Shown here piece by piece: positions 54,854-63,485 of a stretch of DNA of 64,000 bases. Position numbers and translations under genes: made by a program. Source of the stretch: Clostridium hydrogenum. GTDB taxonomy: Bacteria > Bacillota > Clostridia > Clostridiales > Clostridiaceae. The DNA lies in NCBI RefSeq assembly GCF_021432385.1, contig NZ_JAEACT010000002.1, forward strand, positions 1,073,501 through 1,137,500, given 5' to 3'. The notes beneath the pieces are model-generated. The model was given only the letters and a program-made list of their open reading frames with translations. It was not told the DNA's origin and did not search any database. Positions within the stretch are counted from its first letter, which is position 1. The number at the start of each line of letters is the position of its first letter.

Positions 54854-55886
54854 TGTATAATTGTTCAACTATCTTCGCGTTGTTTTCCCAAAGAGCTTTT
54901 TCTCTTATGATTTTCATATTAATTTTAGAAACATCAGAAAGAGAAAAATAGTTTCTAACACACCAATTAAGTGAATCACAAACAGCATTTTCATTTATTG
55001 AATCCAGCACAATTCCATTTTGTTTATTTGTAACCCATTCTAAATTTGATGGAAGATTTGAAACTATAGGAAATAAACCGCAGCACATGCTTTCAAGTAA
55101 GCTAACAGAAGTTGAATCAGAGTCTGGTATTGAAATAAATATGTCATTATTTATTAATATATTTCCTAAATCTTTTCTTTCAAAGGAGCCTAAAAAATTA
55201 ACATGATCTTGTATATTTAATGATTTTACTAAAGAGTTAAGGTTGTTAAATTCAGTTCCATTTGCAGCTATGTCCAAATATAAATTTTTATGTTTAATTA
55301 GAGCTTTTGAAAAACCTCTAATTATAATATCGATATTATATAGTTTTTCTAATCTTCTATAACTTAGTATATGAATTTCATTTTTACTAAAGTCGTATTT
55401 ATGTTCAAAGCTTAATAAATCATTTTCTATACCCATAGGGAATGTTAAAATTTTATCTTTATTACCACCGAGCTCGATTATTTTTTGTGACATATAATTT
55501 GAATCGGAAGTTATGTAATAAGAGTGTTTTAAAACATATTGTACGATTTTTTTCATAATAAATGATTTCTCAGGGGCTAATAGTATATCCGAACCCCAAG
55601 CAGATACTATAGTCTTATACTTTTTTTGTGAAGCTGCATAAAGTCCGCAAGTGTTAACCTGATGAGCATGAAGTATATCGGGATTTATAGTTTTTATTAA
55701 TTTATGTACTTTATGAACCATTAAAGGGAAATTTTTTAGATTGTAGTTTATATAATGAACTTTTGCCCCTTTAATAGGTACATTTGAATGAGAAATTACA
55801 TGAACTTCATTTCCGAGTGTTGTAAAATAATCTACCCACTTTACAGTATGAGAAATAGCAGAATTTGCAATGTAACATATTTTCAT
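54840..55886 (-). CDS. Glycosyltransferase family 4
   Basis: 348 aa, GT-B. The N-terminus MKICYIANSAISHTVKWVDY and ILHAHQVNTCGLYAASQKKY, VSAWGSDILLAPE belong to the acceptor domain. The C-terminal donor domain has HILSYRRLEKLYNIDIIIRG and the motif SDSTSVSLLESMCCGLFPIV. Encoded against the direction of the locus, upstream of which lies the arms-only repeat R8. The beta-helix gene precedes it on the same strand by 69 bases, so both may be cotranscribed. Confidence 0.88.
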   Translation of the reverse strand: MKICYIANSAISHTVKWVDYFTTLGNEVHVISHSNVPIKGAKVHYINYNLKNFPLMVHKVHKLIKTINPDILHAHQVNTCGLYAASQKKYKTIVSAWGSDILLAPEKSFIMKKIVQYVLKHSYYITSDSNYMSQKIIELGGNKDKILTFPMGIENDLLSFEHKYDFSKNEIHILSYRRLEKLYNIDIIIRGFSKALIKHKNLYLDIAANGTEFNNLNSLVKSLNIQDHVNFLGSFERKDLGNILINNDIFISIPDSDSTSVSLLESMCCGLFPIVSNLPSNLEWVTNKQNGIVLDSINENAVCDSLNWCVRNYFSLSDVSKINMKIIREKALWENNAKIVEQLYNKTL

Positions 55887-55915
55887 TTAATTACCACCTT
55901 AGAATAGTTAACGTT

Positions 55916-55950
55916 AATTCACAGTTCATGATAATTGTGAACTGTGAATT
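55916..55950. repeat. Minimal repeat R8 (arms only)
   Basis: AATTCACAGTTCA and TGAACTGTGAATT arms with loop TGATAATTG. It consists only of the arm words of R2/R10, with no core, between two minus-strand genes. Confidence 0.75.
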
Positions 55951-55954
55951 GATT

Positions 55955-57421
55955 TTAGTATGTTAAAAATGACATTTTCAATGGAGTTAAAACTTTTCCG
56001 CTTGTAGATGTTAAGTTATTTATATATAAGCAATACATAGTATTATTAGTATAATTCTTATTAGGTGAAACTACAATAGTTTTTTGATCGTCTGATAGCT
56101 GTAAGCTTGTACTAAAAATATTTCCTAAAGCATCTTCAACCCATACAGTGTTACTATTTAAAGAAGCTTTGTCTATAGTATTGTTGAAATTTATGCTCCA
56201 AGTTTTACTTGAAGAAACAAAGTTAGTTGTTTGATTAAAATTAGAAAATTGTAATCTTTTTGATATTTCTGTGTTTTGGGCATTTAATACGTCATTAGTT
56301 CTAGAAGCTGTTGTAAGTTTGTTTCCACCTAAATCTTCTGAATATTTACTTTGCCAAATATTAAAATCCATGCAGAGGTTATGTGCATATACAACTTTAC
56401 TATCAGATTTAGCATAACAGTTGTTATTAAATGTATTATTATCTGAGTTATTTTCCATGTCTACATTATAATCACTATTTATAGAACCGAATAAATTATT
56501 TTTGAATACATTATTATTTGATGAATCGTGTATTCTTAAATCATAAATTTTATTGCCATAAAACGAATTTCTATATACACTGTTGTGCTCAGAAGATGTA
56601 AAAATTGTAAGACCATAAGCGTGATTATTGTATATTTTATTATTTGAAATAGTACAGTAACTTGCACCATTATGACCATTAGAGCTGCCGTAAAATTGTA
56701 TACCTGAACCGACATTATTGTAAATTTCGTTTCCATCAATAATTATATGACTTACACCATAGCCTATGTATATTCCGTGATCTCTATCTGTTCTATTAGC
56801 AGGTAAGCTTATGTCGTGAATTTTGCAATTTTGGATTGTGCAGTATGATACATTGGCATTAGCAAAAATACCCTCAGTACCATAATTACCTGTTAAAGGG
56901 CCATTAATGCCGTATATGTTTAAATTATTTAAATTTATATGATTTACATTGCTACTAGTGCCTTCACCATCTAGCCATACACCAGAGCCAGTATAATTTG
57001 TTATATTTAATCCGGAAATATTCCAATAACATGCATTGTCGTGAAAGACTATTCCATTTCCCATTTCTGTAGCATCACCATCGGCATATAAGGTTACTGT
57101 CTCATTTGGGTAGTTTTTTATAGTGAATTGTGAAGTAGGGGTACCTTGTTTATAAATATCAAGTCTTTCATGGTATGTACCGCCTCTAACTATTAAAGTG
57201 TCACCAGGCTTCATATAGTTACAAACGGCATTTTTTAATGTTTTAAGAGGCTTGTCTATACTTCCAGTATCACTAGTTGCTTGTGACCAATTACAGTCAA
57301 ACCCATTCGGTGAAACATAATATGTTTTTGCATATGCTGTAAATTTACTAGAAAACCCTGTTGCTATAAATACTAATGCTGTCGAGAATAAAAATAAAAA
57401 TAATTTATTTTTGCTTTTCAT
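55955..57421 (-). CDS. Secreted right-handed beta-helix protein with C-terminal Ig-like domain
   Basis: 488 aa. Signal peptide about residues 1-31 (KLFLFLFSTALVFIATGF..AYA). TYYVSPNGFDCNWSQA and GDTLIVRGGTYHERLDIYKQ are typical pectate-lyase-like beginnings. Parallel beta-helix repeats rich in N-ladder motifs (SNNNVFKNNLF, SGIQFYGSSN) span about residues 130-340. The C-terminus (about 395-488) is SbsA-type Ig-like: WSINFNNTIDKASLNSNTVW. It may cleave or bind a surface polysaccharide; substrate unknown. AAGGAGATG precedes the ATG. Confidence 0.85.
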   Translation of the reverse strand: MKSKNKLFLFLFSTALVFIATGFSSKFTAYAKTYYVSPNGFDCNWSQATSDTGSIDKPLKTLKNAVCNYMKPGDTLIVRGGTYHERLDIYKQGTPTSQFTIKNYPNETVTLYADGDATEMGNGIVFHDNACYWNISGLNITNYTGSGVWLDGEGTSSNVNHINLNNLNIYGINGPLTGNYGTEGIFANANVSYCTIQNCKIHDISLPANRTDRDHGIYIGYGVSHIIIDGNEIYNNVGSGIQFYGSSNGHNGASYCTISNNKIYNNHAYGLTIFTSSEHNSVYRNSFYGNKIYDLRIHDSSNNNVFKNNLFGSINSDYNVDMENNSDNNTFNNNCYAKSDSKVVYAHNLCMDFNIWQSKYSEDLGGNKLTTASRTNDVLNAQNTEISKRLQFSNFNQTTNFVSSSKTWSINFNNTIDKASLNSNTVWVEDALGNIFSTSLQLSDDQKTIVVSPNKNYTNNTMYCLYINNLTSTSGKVLTPLKMSFLTY

Positions 57422-57534
57422 AAATTCATCTCCTTAAAAATAATCCAAATGTAATTATACAATACAGATAAGCAATTTGAAAAGTTAAAATTGCTTGTAC
57501 CAAATTCATCCTGTTAAATTACAATTTGAAAAGC

Positions 57535-57732
57535 AGAGTACAAAGTACAGAGTACAATGAAGGTGGATTTGCCTTCCTTGCGTCAGGTAAATCTTAGAAC
57601 TTATATAATGTCAGCTTCGCTGAACACCACTTGTGGTGCGATTGCGTTAGCATTAAGTTTTGAGATTTTTCGTAGCGTTAGCGGAGAAAAACCGTCCTTC
57701 ATTGTACTTTGTACTCTGTACTTTGTACTTTG
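57535..57732. repeat. Palindromic repeat R9 (GTACAAA-arm type)
   Basis: Arms CAGAGTACAAAGTACAGAG.. and ..CTTTGTACTCTGTACTTTG. Core orientation as R3. Full outer type A halves: left from about 57467 (AAATTCATCCTGTTAAATTAC), right to about 57776 (AATTTGTCGTGATAAACTT), which pair with each other. It fills the first part of the 563-bp divergent gap 57422-57984. Confidence 0.85.
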
Positions 57733-57800
57733 GATTCTCCTAGACAAATTCTAATTTGTCGTGATAAACTTAAAATTTGGTTACAATAAATATTATTATA

Positions 57801-57829
57801 ATGACAAAAAAATGATGTTGTATTATAAT
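57801..57829 (+). promoter_or_regulatory. Promoter of the WbpB-like gene
   Basis: ATGACA at 57801-57806 and TATAAT at 57824-57829, spacer 17 bp, giving a leader of about 150 bases. It shares most bases with the promoter at 50272. Confidence 0.75.
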
Positions 57830-57984
57830 AAAGATTAGGCATGTTTAACTAAAAGATAAATAAATTTGAAAAGTTAAAGTTTATTTGCCTTACATAATGA
57901 GAAGTTTAGAAATTATTGGTGAGTAAATTTTGATGTTTTTAGGTTGTTTATATACAAATACTTATAATTTTGAGGTGAATATTT

Positions 57985-59070
57985 ATGAAAAAATTAAGGT
58001 TTGCAATTATTGGTTGCGGAAGAATTTCATATAAACATGTGGAAGCACTTGTAAATAATAGGGAAGAGGCAGAACTTGTTGCAGTATGTGATATAGAAAT
58101 AGAAAAAGCAGAAGGTAGAGCTAAAGAGTACAAAGATAAGATGAACTTAGATCTAACTGTTAATACATATGCTGACTACAAAGAAATGCTTAGAAAGGAA
58201 GATATAGATGTTGTTACAATTGCAACTGAAAGCGGATATCATCCTGAAATTGCAATATACTGCATGAGTAATAAAAAGAATGTTATTTGCGAAAAACCAA
58301 TGGCACTTTCAATAAAAGATGCAGATGATATGATTGCAGCATCAAAAAGTAATGATGTTAAATTATGTGTAAGTCATCAAAATAGATTTAATAAGCCTAT
58401 CAAGCAATTGAGAAAGGCATTGGATGAAGGAAGATTTGGCAAACTTATTAATGGAACTGCAAGAATACTTTGGAATAGAAATATGGATTATTATAGGCAG
58501 GCACCATGGAGAGGTACATGGGAACTTGATGGTGGAACTTTAATGAATCAATGCATACATAATATAGATTTACTTCAATGGATGATGGGAAGCGAAGTTG
58601 AAAGCGTATATGCAGAATGTGGTAACTTCTTAAGAGATATAGAAGCAGAAGATTTTGGAGCAGTTGTAATTAGATTTAAAAATAAAGCTATAGGAATAAT
58701 AGAGGGAAGTGCTTGCGTTTATCCTAAAAATCTGGAAGAAACTTTAAGTGTATTTGGAGAAAAGGGAACAGTTGCTATAGGCGGACTTGCTGTTAATAGA
58801 ATCGAAACATGGAGATTTGAAGATGGCAAGGATAGTGAAGATGAAATATTAAAAGCACAAGCAGGAGATCCTGATACAGTGTATGGTTTTGGGCATACAC
58901 CTTTATTTAAGGATATGATAGATGCAGTTAACAATAATAGAACTCCACTTGTTAGTGGTGAGGAAGGCAAGAAAGGTATGTCTATTATACTTGCTGCTTA
59001 TAAATCATCACTTACTAAAATGCCAGTGAAGTTTCCACTTGAAAATTTCTCAACTTTGGATATGAAATAA
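57985..59070 (+). CDS. Gfo/Idh/MocA-family oxidoreductase, WbpB-like
   Basis: 361 aa. RFAIIGCGRISYKHVEALVN is the NAD-binding Rossmann start; NVICEKPMALSIKDADDMI has the conserved EKP; GGTLMNQCIHNIDLLQWMMG carries the catalytic-type His. Size and features suit a UDP-N-acetylglucosaminuronate 3-dehydrogenase. With the dehydrogenase at 50346 and the acetyltransferase at 59347 it would build a 2,3-diacetamido uronic acid. The needed aminotransferase is not in the window. Substrate assignment is inferred from context. Confidence 0.82.
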   Translation: MKKLRFAIIGCGRISYKHVEALVNNREEAELVAVCDIEIEKAEGRAKEYKDKMNLDLTVNTYADYKEMLRKEDIDVVTIATESGYHPEIAIYCMSNKKNVICEKPMALSIKDADDMIAASKSNDVKLCVSHQNRFNKPIKQLRKALDEGRFGKLINGTARILWNRNMDYYRQAPWRGTWELDGGTLMNQCIHNIDLLQWMMGSEVESVYAECGNFLRDIEAEDFGAVVIRFKNKAIGIIEGSACVYPKNLEETLSVFGEKGTVAIGGLAVNRIETWRFEDGKDSEDEILKAQAGDPDTVYGFGHTPLFKDMIDAVNNNRTPLVSGEEGKKGMSIILAAYKSSLTKMPVKFPLENFSTLDMK

Positions 59071-59108
59071 AGATAAATTATATTTAAAATATTTGATTTT
59101 AAAGGAAA

Positions 59109-59309
59109 GGGGCTGTTGTGCTAATAATTATTTAATACGTAGTTTAAAAATATTACGAATTAACTTAATCAATGCACAATTTACAGTTCACAATGCACAA
59201 TGAAGGAAGATTTTCCTTCATTGTGAATTGTGCATCGTGAATTGTAAATTGATTTGATTCGTAATATTAAAAAACTACGGTTGAACAATTTTTTAGTGCA
59301 ACAGCTCCT
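59109..59309. repeat. Outer repeat type B enclosing R10
   Basis: Left GGGGCTGTTGTGCTAA..ACGTAGTTTAAAAATATTACGAATT pairs with right AATTCGTAATATT-like ..AAACTACGGTTGAACAATT.. TTAGTGCAACAGCTCC. The R10 hairpin sits exactly in its centre, giving a nested hairpin. Compare the solo copy at 31059. Confidence 0.7.
59177..59251. repeat. Miniature repeat R10 (TTCACAAT-arm type)
   Basis: Arms CAATTTACAGTTCACAATGC.. and ..GTGCATCGTGAATTGTAAATTG pair almost completely; the core is reduced to GAAGGAAGATTTTCCTTC. It is an intermediate between the arms-only R8 and full copies such as R2. Confidence 0.8.
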
Positions 59310-59346
59310 TTTGGTTAAGATATTAATGTGAATAGAGGGAGTTTAA

Positions 59347-60087
59347 ATGAATTATATTTCTGAAAAAAGTAATATAGGTGAAAATACAAAGATTGGGCAT
59401 TTTGCTGTAGTAGAAGACGATGTAGTTATAGGTGAAAATTGTATTATTGGAAATAATGTCGTTATACATAAAGGAAGTAAATTAGGCAAAAACATTAGGG
59501 TTGATGACAATACAGTTATAGGAAAAGAGCCAATGAGATCCGTGAATAGTATTTTTAAAGAAGAAAAAAAATATGAACCATGCATTATTGAAGATGGATG
59601 TTTAGTTGGCGCAGGTGTAATAATATACTGTGGATGTAAAATAGGAGAAAATACGCTAGTAGCTGATTTGGCAACCATAAGAGAGAATGTAACTGTTGGA
59701 GTTAAAACAATAGTTGGAAGAGGTGTGGCTATTGAAAACTTTTGCAGTGTTGGTTCAAATTGTAAAATAGAAACCAATGCATACATAACTGCCTATTCGC
59801 AAATTGAAGATTCTGTATTTATAGCACCTGGAGTTGTTACCTCTAACGATAATTACGCTGCACGCTCTAAGGAAAGATATAATCATTTTAAAGGAGTTAC
59901 TGTGAAAAAGGGTGGAAGAATTGGTGCTCAAGCAACTATACTTCCAGGAAAGGTTATAGAAAATGATGCTTTTGTTGCAGCAGGAAGTGTAGTTACTAAA
60001 AATGTTGAAAAAGAAAGCATTGTTGCAGGTAATCCAGCAAAATATTTAAGAAATGTTCCTTTGGATCAACTTTTAGAAAATCAATAA
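59347..60087 (+). CDS. Left-handed beta-helix acetyltransferase, WbpD-like
   Basis: 246 aa made mostly of hexapeptide repeats (VVEDDVVIGENCIIGNNVVI, GVIIYCGCKIGENTLV). The end segment TVKKGGRIGAQATILPGKVI and IVAGNPAKYLRNVP is typical of UDP-3-amino-glucuronate N-acetyltransferases. It uses acetyl-CoA to acetylate a 3-amino UDP-sugar. The upstream Gfo/Idh gene fits the same pathway. GAGGGAG precedes the ATG. Confidence 0.85.
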   Translation: MNYISEKSNIGENTKIGHFAVVEDDVVIGENCIIGNNVVIHKGSKLGKNIRVDDNTVIGKEPMRSVNSIFKEEKKYEPCIIEDGCLVGAGVIIYCGCKIGENTLVADLATIRENVTVGVKTIVGRGVAIENFCSVGSNCKIETNAYITAYSQIEDSVFIAPGVVTSNDNYAARSKERYNHFKGVTVKKGGRIGAQATILPGKVIENDAFVAAGSVVTKNVEKESIVAGNPAKYLRNVPLDQLLENQ

Positions 60088-60101
60088 ATATGATTTTATA
60101 A

Positions 60102-60208
60102 AGATAAACCACCGTCAAACTTGAAATTCACTTGTACAAAAATGCCGGCTTCTACGCATTTTTGTGCACATGGATTTTAATAGTTGGACTGGTATATATC
60201 TATAGACA
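60102..60208. repeat. Hairpin repeat family C, copy 2
   Basis: Imperfect inverted repeat AACTTGAAATTCACTTGTAC..AAATGC / GCATTTTTGTGCACATGG..AATAGTT just before the ribosome binding site of the polymerase gene. Related to 5770-5875; a fragment (CCGACTGGTATATCTATAG) also occurs at about 17148-17166. Confidence 0.6.
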
Positions 60209-60224
60209 ATTTAGGAGGAGAAAA

Positions 60225-61811
60225 ATGCTTGCAATAAATAAAAAAAATTATATTTACTTAGCCATTTTGGTCATATTTACTATAGCTAATGCAGTAATTA
60301 GTGGCACTTATATAACAGGAGGTATATTTGTAGTTTGTTCTGCGATTGTTATTTTGGTTTTAAAGCCTGAACAAATTTATGAAAATTTAATATATACCCT
60401 TATAATTACTTCAGTAATGGATTATACCTTTTTTATACATTCTTCAAAATTATATGTTTTTCATTTCTTTTTAGTTATAACTACATTAGTTTCAATTTTT
60501 AAATTTGTTCAAAATAGAGAAAAAATATTGAAGACTATGGATAAGAAAATTGCAATATTTTTTGTGATTTGGCTTGTATACATGTGCTTAAGTGTAGTTT
60601 GGTCTGCAAGTAGAACTAATAATATTAAATACATTGCTATATATATAATGATGTTTGCATTTGTTTTTGATATAGTAGTTTACCATGCAATTGGTAATAG
60701 CTTGAATAAGACTATAAAAGTTTTTGTATTTATGTTTTGTGTATCAGTAATTGTTGGAATGTTTGAGATTTTACTTGCAAAACAATTACCTGTTCAACAT
60801 TACTATGATGTGTATAAGCAATACAAAATTGAAAAATCAACTTTAGTTGAATTAAGAAGTAGGCCTATAGCATTTTTCTTTAATACAAATAATTTTGGAA
60901 CCTTCTTAACTATAGGAATTCCTTTTTTACTTACTATAAGTTATTTTATAGAAAACAGAAAAATTCAAATTATTTCTGTTGTAGCTGCGTTTATAAGTTT
61001 TGTTGTATTAGTTTTAACTGCTTCTAGAACTAACTATTCCGTTTTGATGTTAATTTTGGCAGTTTATTCAGTTATAATTTTGTATGGAAAAAAATCTAAA
61101 TCACTTATATTTACAGCAGTAGTTGGAATTGTTACATTAGCAAGCGCAGTGGTAGTAGTTTCATCTAAGTTTGCAAAGTATGGAGTTGTAATCATGATAG
61201 CATTTGCTGTAGTGTATGCAATCTTCATAGCTTTAGAAAAGAAACCAAAAGTTTTAGTTTTCCCAGTCATATTTATTATTTTATTTTTAGCCGCTTATAA
61301 TTATTCATCTGTATTAAGCACTAAGAATGATTATAGACAGAAGGTAATTAATGGTTCAACGTCAATAACTGATATTAAAAAGGGTACTGAAATAGGTAGA
61401 GCAGATTCTATAGGTGAAAGATTAACAGTTGCATATGACGTAGTTAGTGCAGTTATAAAACAGAAACACTTTTTAGGTGTTGGAGTTGGAAATTCTTCTT
61501 ATTATGTAGAAAAGGCAAATAATACCCATAAAACTTATGATCCACATGGATGGTTTATAGAATTGTTCGGGGATTTTGGAATTTTATTCTTTGTTCTATA
61601 TATTGCATTTTATGCGTACTTGCTTAAAAACCTTTTTGATGCATATAAGACAGGAAAAGGTAGTCAAAAATATATTTCGTTATCACTATTTTTAGCTTTA
61701 GGTGGATTTATATTCGGGAGTTTTTCACCAAGTTCAGTTACGTATTTTCTTCCTCACTGGCTGCTTTATGGTTTATGCATATCCTGTATCAATAACAAGA
61801 AGAAAATATAG
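60225..61811 (+). CDS. O-antigen polymerase/ligase-like membrane protein
   Basis: 528 aa with roughly 11-13 membrane segments and a Wzy_C-type region: FFNTNNFGTFLTIGIPFLLT, LTASRTNYSVLMLI and, in the large loop, GERLTVAYDVVSAVIKQKHF followed by LGVGVGNSSYYVEKANNTHK and DPHGWFIELFGDFGILFFVL. Joins lipid-linked polysaccharide repeats on the outer face of the membrane. The ATG at 60225 follows AGGAGGAG; an in-frame ATG at 60132 lies inside hairpin repeat C without a site. Polymerase versus ligase cannot be decided. Confidence 0.85.
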   Translation: MLAINKKNYIYLAILVIFTIANAVISGTYITGGIFVVCSAIVILVLKPEQIYENLIYTLIITSVMDYTFFIHSSKLYVFHFFLVITTLVSIFKFVQNREKILKTMDKKIAIFFVIWLVYMCLSVVWSASRTNNIKYIAIYIMMFAFVFDIVVYHAIGNSLNKTIKVFVFMFCVSVIVGMFEILLAKQLPVQHYYDVYKQYKIEKSTLVELRSRPIAFFFNTNNFGTFLTIGIPFLLTISYFIENRKIQIISVVAAFISFVVLVLTASRTNYSVLMLILAVYSVIILYGKKSKSLIFTAVVGIVTLASAVVVVSSKFAKYGVVIMIAFAVVYAIFIALEKKPKVLVFPVIFIILFLAAYNYSSVLSTKNDYRQKVINGSTSITDIKKGTEIGRADSIGERLTVAYDVVSAVIKQKHFLGVGVGNSSYYVEKANNTHKTYDPHGWFIELFGDFGILFFVLYIAFYAYLLKNLFDAYKTGKGSQKYISLSLFLALGGFIFGSFSPSSVTYFLPHWLLYGLCISCINNKKKI

Positions 61812-61840
61812 TATATAATTTTTATTAGTAAATTGTTAAT

Positions 61841-61875
61841 TGTTCTTGTATAAATTTTACAAGAACAGTTAGCTG
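61841..61875 (+). terminator. Hairpin after the polymerase gene
   Basis: Stem TGTTCTTGTA / TACAAGAACA with loop AAATTTT, followed by GTTAGCTGTTTTGCTT. The T tract is poor, so termination is uncertain. Confidence 0.55.
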
Positions 61876-61916
61876 TTTTGCTTAAAAATTTGTATAGTTT
61901 GAAAGGAAATTATTGA

Positions 61917-63485
61917 ATGAAGAAAAAGAGTAACAGCATAATTAAAAGCGTTACATTTATTGCTTTTTTTACATTGTTTGCTAGGGCTTTAGGGCTTTTA
62001 AGGGATATGATAACTGCTTCAAAATTTGGAGCTAATAAAGCACTTGATGCTTATGTTGCAGCTTCAAATGTACCAATGATTATATTCATGACAATTGGTA
62101 CAGCTATAACTACTACGCTTATTCCTTTGTACAGTGAAAAATTAAAAGAGGGAAAAGAATCTGCAAATAGGTTTGCTAATAATGTACTCAATTTTTTTAT
62201 TTTAGCTACAGGAATAATATCTTTAGTTTGTATAATTTTAAATAAACCAATTGTTCATATATTAAATCCTGGTTTTAAGGGAAGTGAACAATCTTTAACC
62301 CAAATACTAACGGTGATATTAATACCTACTTTGATTTTTAACGCCATAATATATATTTTTAATGGAGTGCTTCAATCAGAAGGTCAATTTACAGTACCTT
62401 CACTGGTGTCACTTCCATTGAATGGAATAACCATAATATATCTTTTTATTTTTGGAGCTAATCAAGGAGTTATTGGATTAACAATAATAACATTTGTGGC
62501 TACTTTTGCTCAAATAATACCTCAATTATTTGCAATAAAAAAAGTTGGATTTAAATATAAATTTTTTATTGATTTTAAGGATGAGGCATTAAAGAGAATG
62601 GAAGTAATGATAATACCAGTAATAATAGGTGTTAGTGGACAACAAATAAATAGCATGGTGGAAAGAGCTGTTGCAACAAATTATAGTGCTGGAAGTTTAA
62701 CTGCTTTAACGTATTCATACAGGGTATTTACTTTGTTTGTAGATGTGTTTGTTGTTGCAATATCAACAGTAATATATCCAATGATGTCAAAACAAGCAGT
62801 AGAAGATAATTTGAACAATTTAAAAGCTACACTTAAAAAATATGTAAACATTCTACTAGTTTTAATAATTCCAATTACGGTAATTATAATGTTGGAAGCA
62901 AACAGCATTATATACATATTATTTGAAAGAGGAAAATTTGATAGAACAGCTACACTTACAACAGGAAGTTTGTTATTAACGTATGCTTTAGGTTTACTTG
63001 CCTATGGACTTAGAGATTTTATATGTAAAGCTTACTACTCTTTTAAGGATACAAAAACGCCAATGATTAATAGTGCTATTGGAATGTTAATAAATGTTGC
63101 TTTAATATTTGTATGCGTAAAATTTATGGGATTAACAGGTTTAGGATTTGCTAATTCAATCTCAACATATATTTGTTGTTTTTTACTTATTTATCAGTTA
63201 AAATATAAAATAGGTAAATTTAGTATAAAATCTGGTGTTATAACGGCTATAAAGACCCTTGTTGCATGTGCGGCAATGGGATTGTATATAAATGTTTTAA
63301 ATTCATATTTGCTCACAAGTTTAAATTCAACTATAATTGTTTTATTAAAGCTTATAGTTATAGGCGGCACTGGCTTGTGTGTATTTGTTATAGCATCATA
63401 TATACTAAAAATAGGTGAAATTGGAACTATTGCAAATATAGCCATAAGTAAAATAAAAAAGTCTGATAAATCAGGGGTGAATTAA
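61917..63485 (+). CDS. MurJ/MviN-family lipid-linked sugar flippase (second copy)
   Basis: 522 aa, about 14 membrane segments. FARALGLLRDMITASKFGAN with LDAYVAASNVPMIIF matches the MurJ N-terminal motif; VERAVATNYSAGSLTALTYS and FERGKFDRTATLTTGSLLLT are also typical. It diverges strongly from the copy at 51760 and is not a recent duplicate. Placed between the polymerase and a glycosyltransferase gene, it probably exports lipid-linked repeat units of this polysaccharide, or one of the two is the housekeeping lipid II flippase. Stop and next ATG are directly adjacent. Confidence 0.88.
   Translation: MKKKSNSIIKSVTFIAFFTLFARALGLLRDMITASKFGANKALDAYVAASNVPMIIFMTIGTAITTTLIPLYSEKLKEGKESANRFANNVLNFFILATGIISLVCIILNKPIVHILNPGFKGSEQSLTQILTVILIPTLIFNAIIYIFNGVLQSEGQFTVPSLVSLPLNGITIIYLFIFGANQGVIGLTIITFVATFAQIIPQLFAIKKVGFKYKFFIDFKDEALKRMEVMIIPVIIGVSGQQINSMVERAVATNYSAGSLTALTYSYRVFTLFVDVFVVAISTVIYPMMSKQAVEDNLNNLKATLKKYVNILLVLIIPITVIIMLEANSIIYILFERGKFDRTATLTTGSLLLTYALGLLAYGLRDFICKAYYSFKDTKTPMINSAIGMLINVALIFVCVKFMGLTGLGFANSISTYICCFLLIYQLKYKIGKFSIKSGVITAIKTLVACAAMGLYINVLNSYLLTSLNSTIIVLLKLIVIGGTGLCVFVIASYILKIGEIGTIANIAISKIKKSDKSGVN

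Noticed and set aside
57557..57754. 65-codon frame inside repeat R9
   Set aside because: It follows the palindromic repeat sequence, has no ribosome binding site and is not conserved in the other copies.
60132..60224. N-terminal extension of the polymerase-like protein
   Set aside because: The extra codons read through hairpin repeat C; the ATG at 60225 has AGGAGGAG directly before it.
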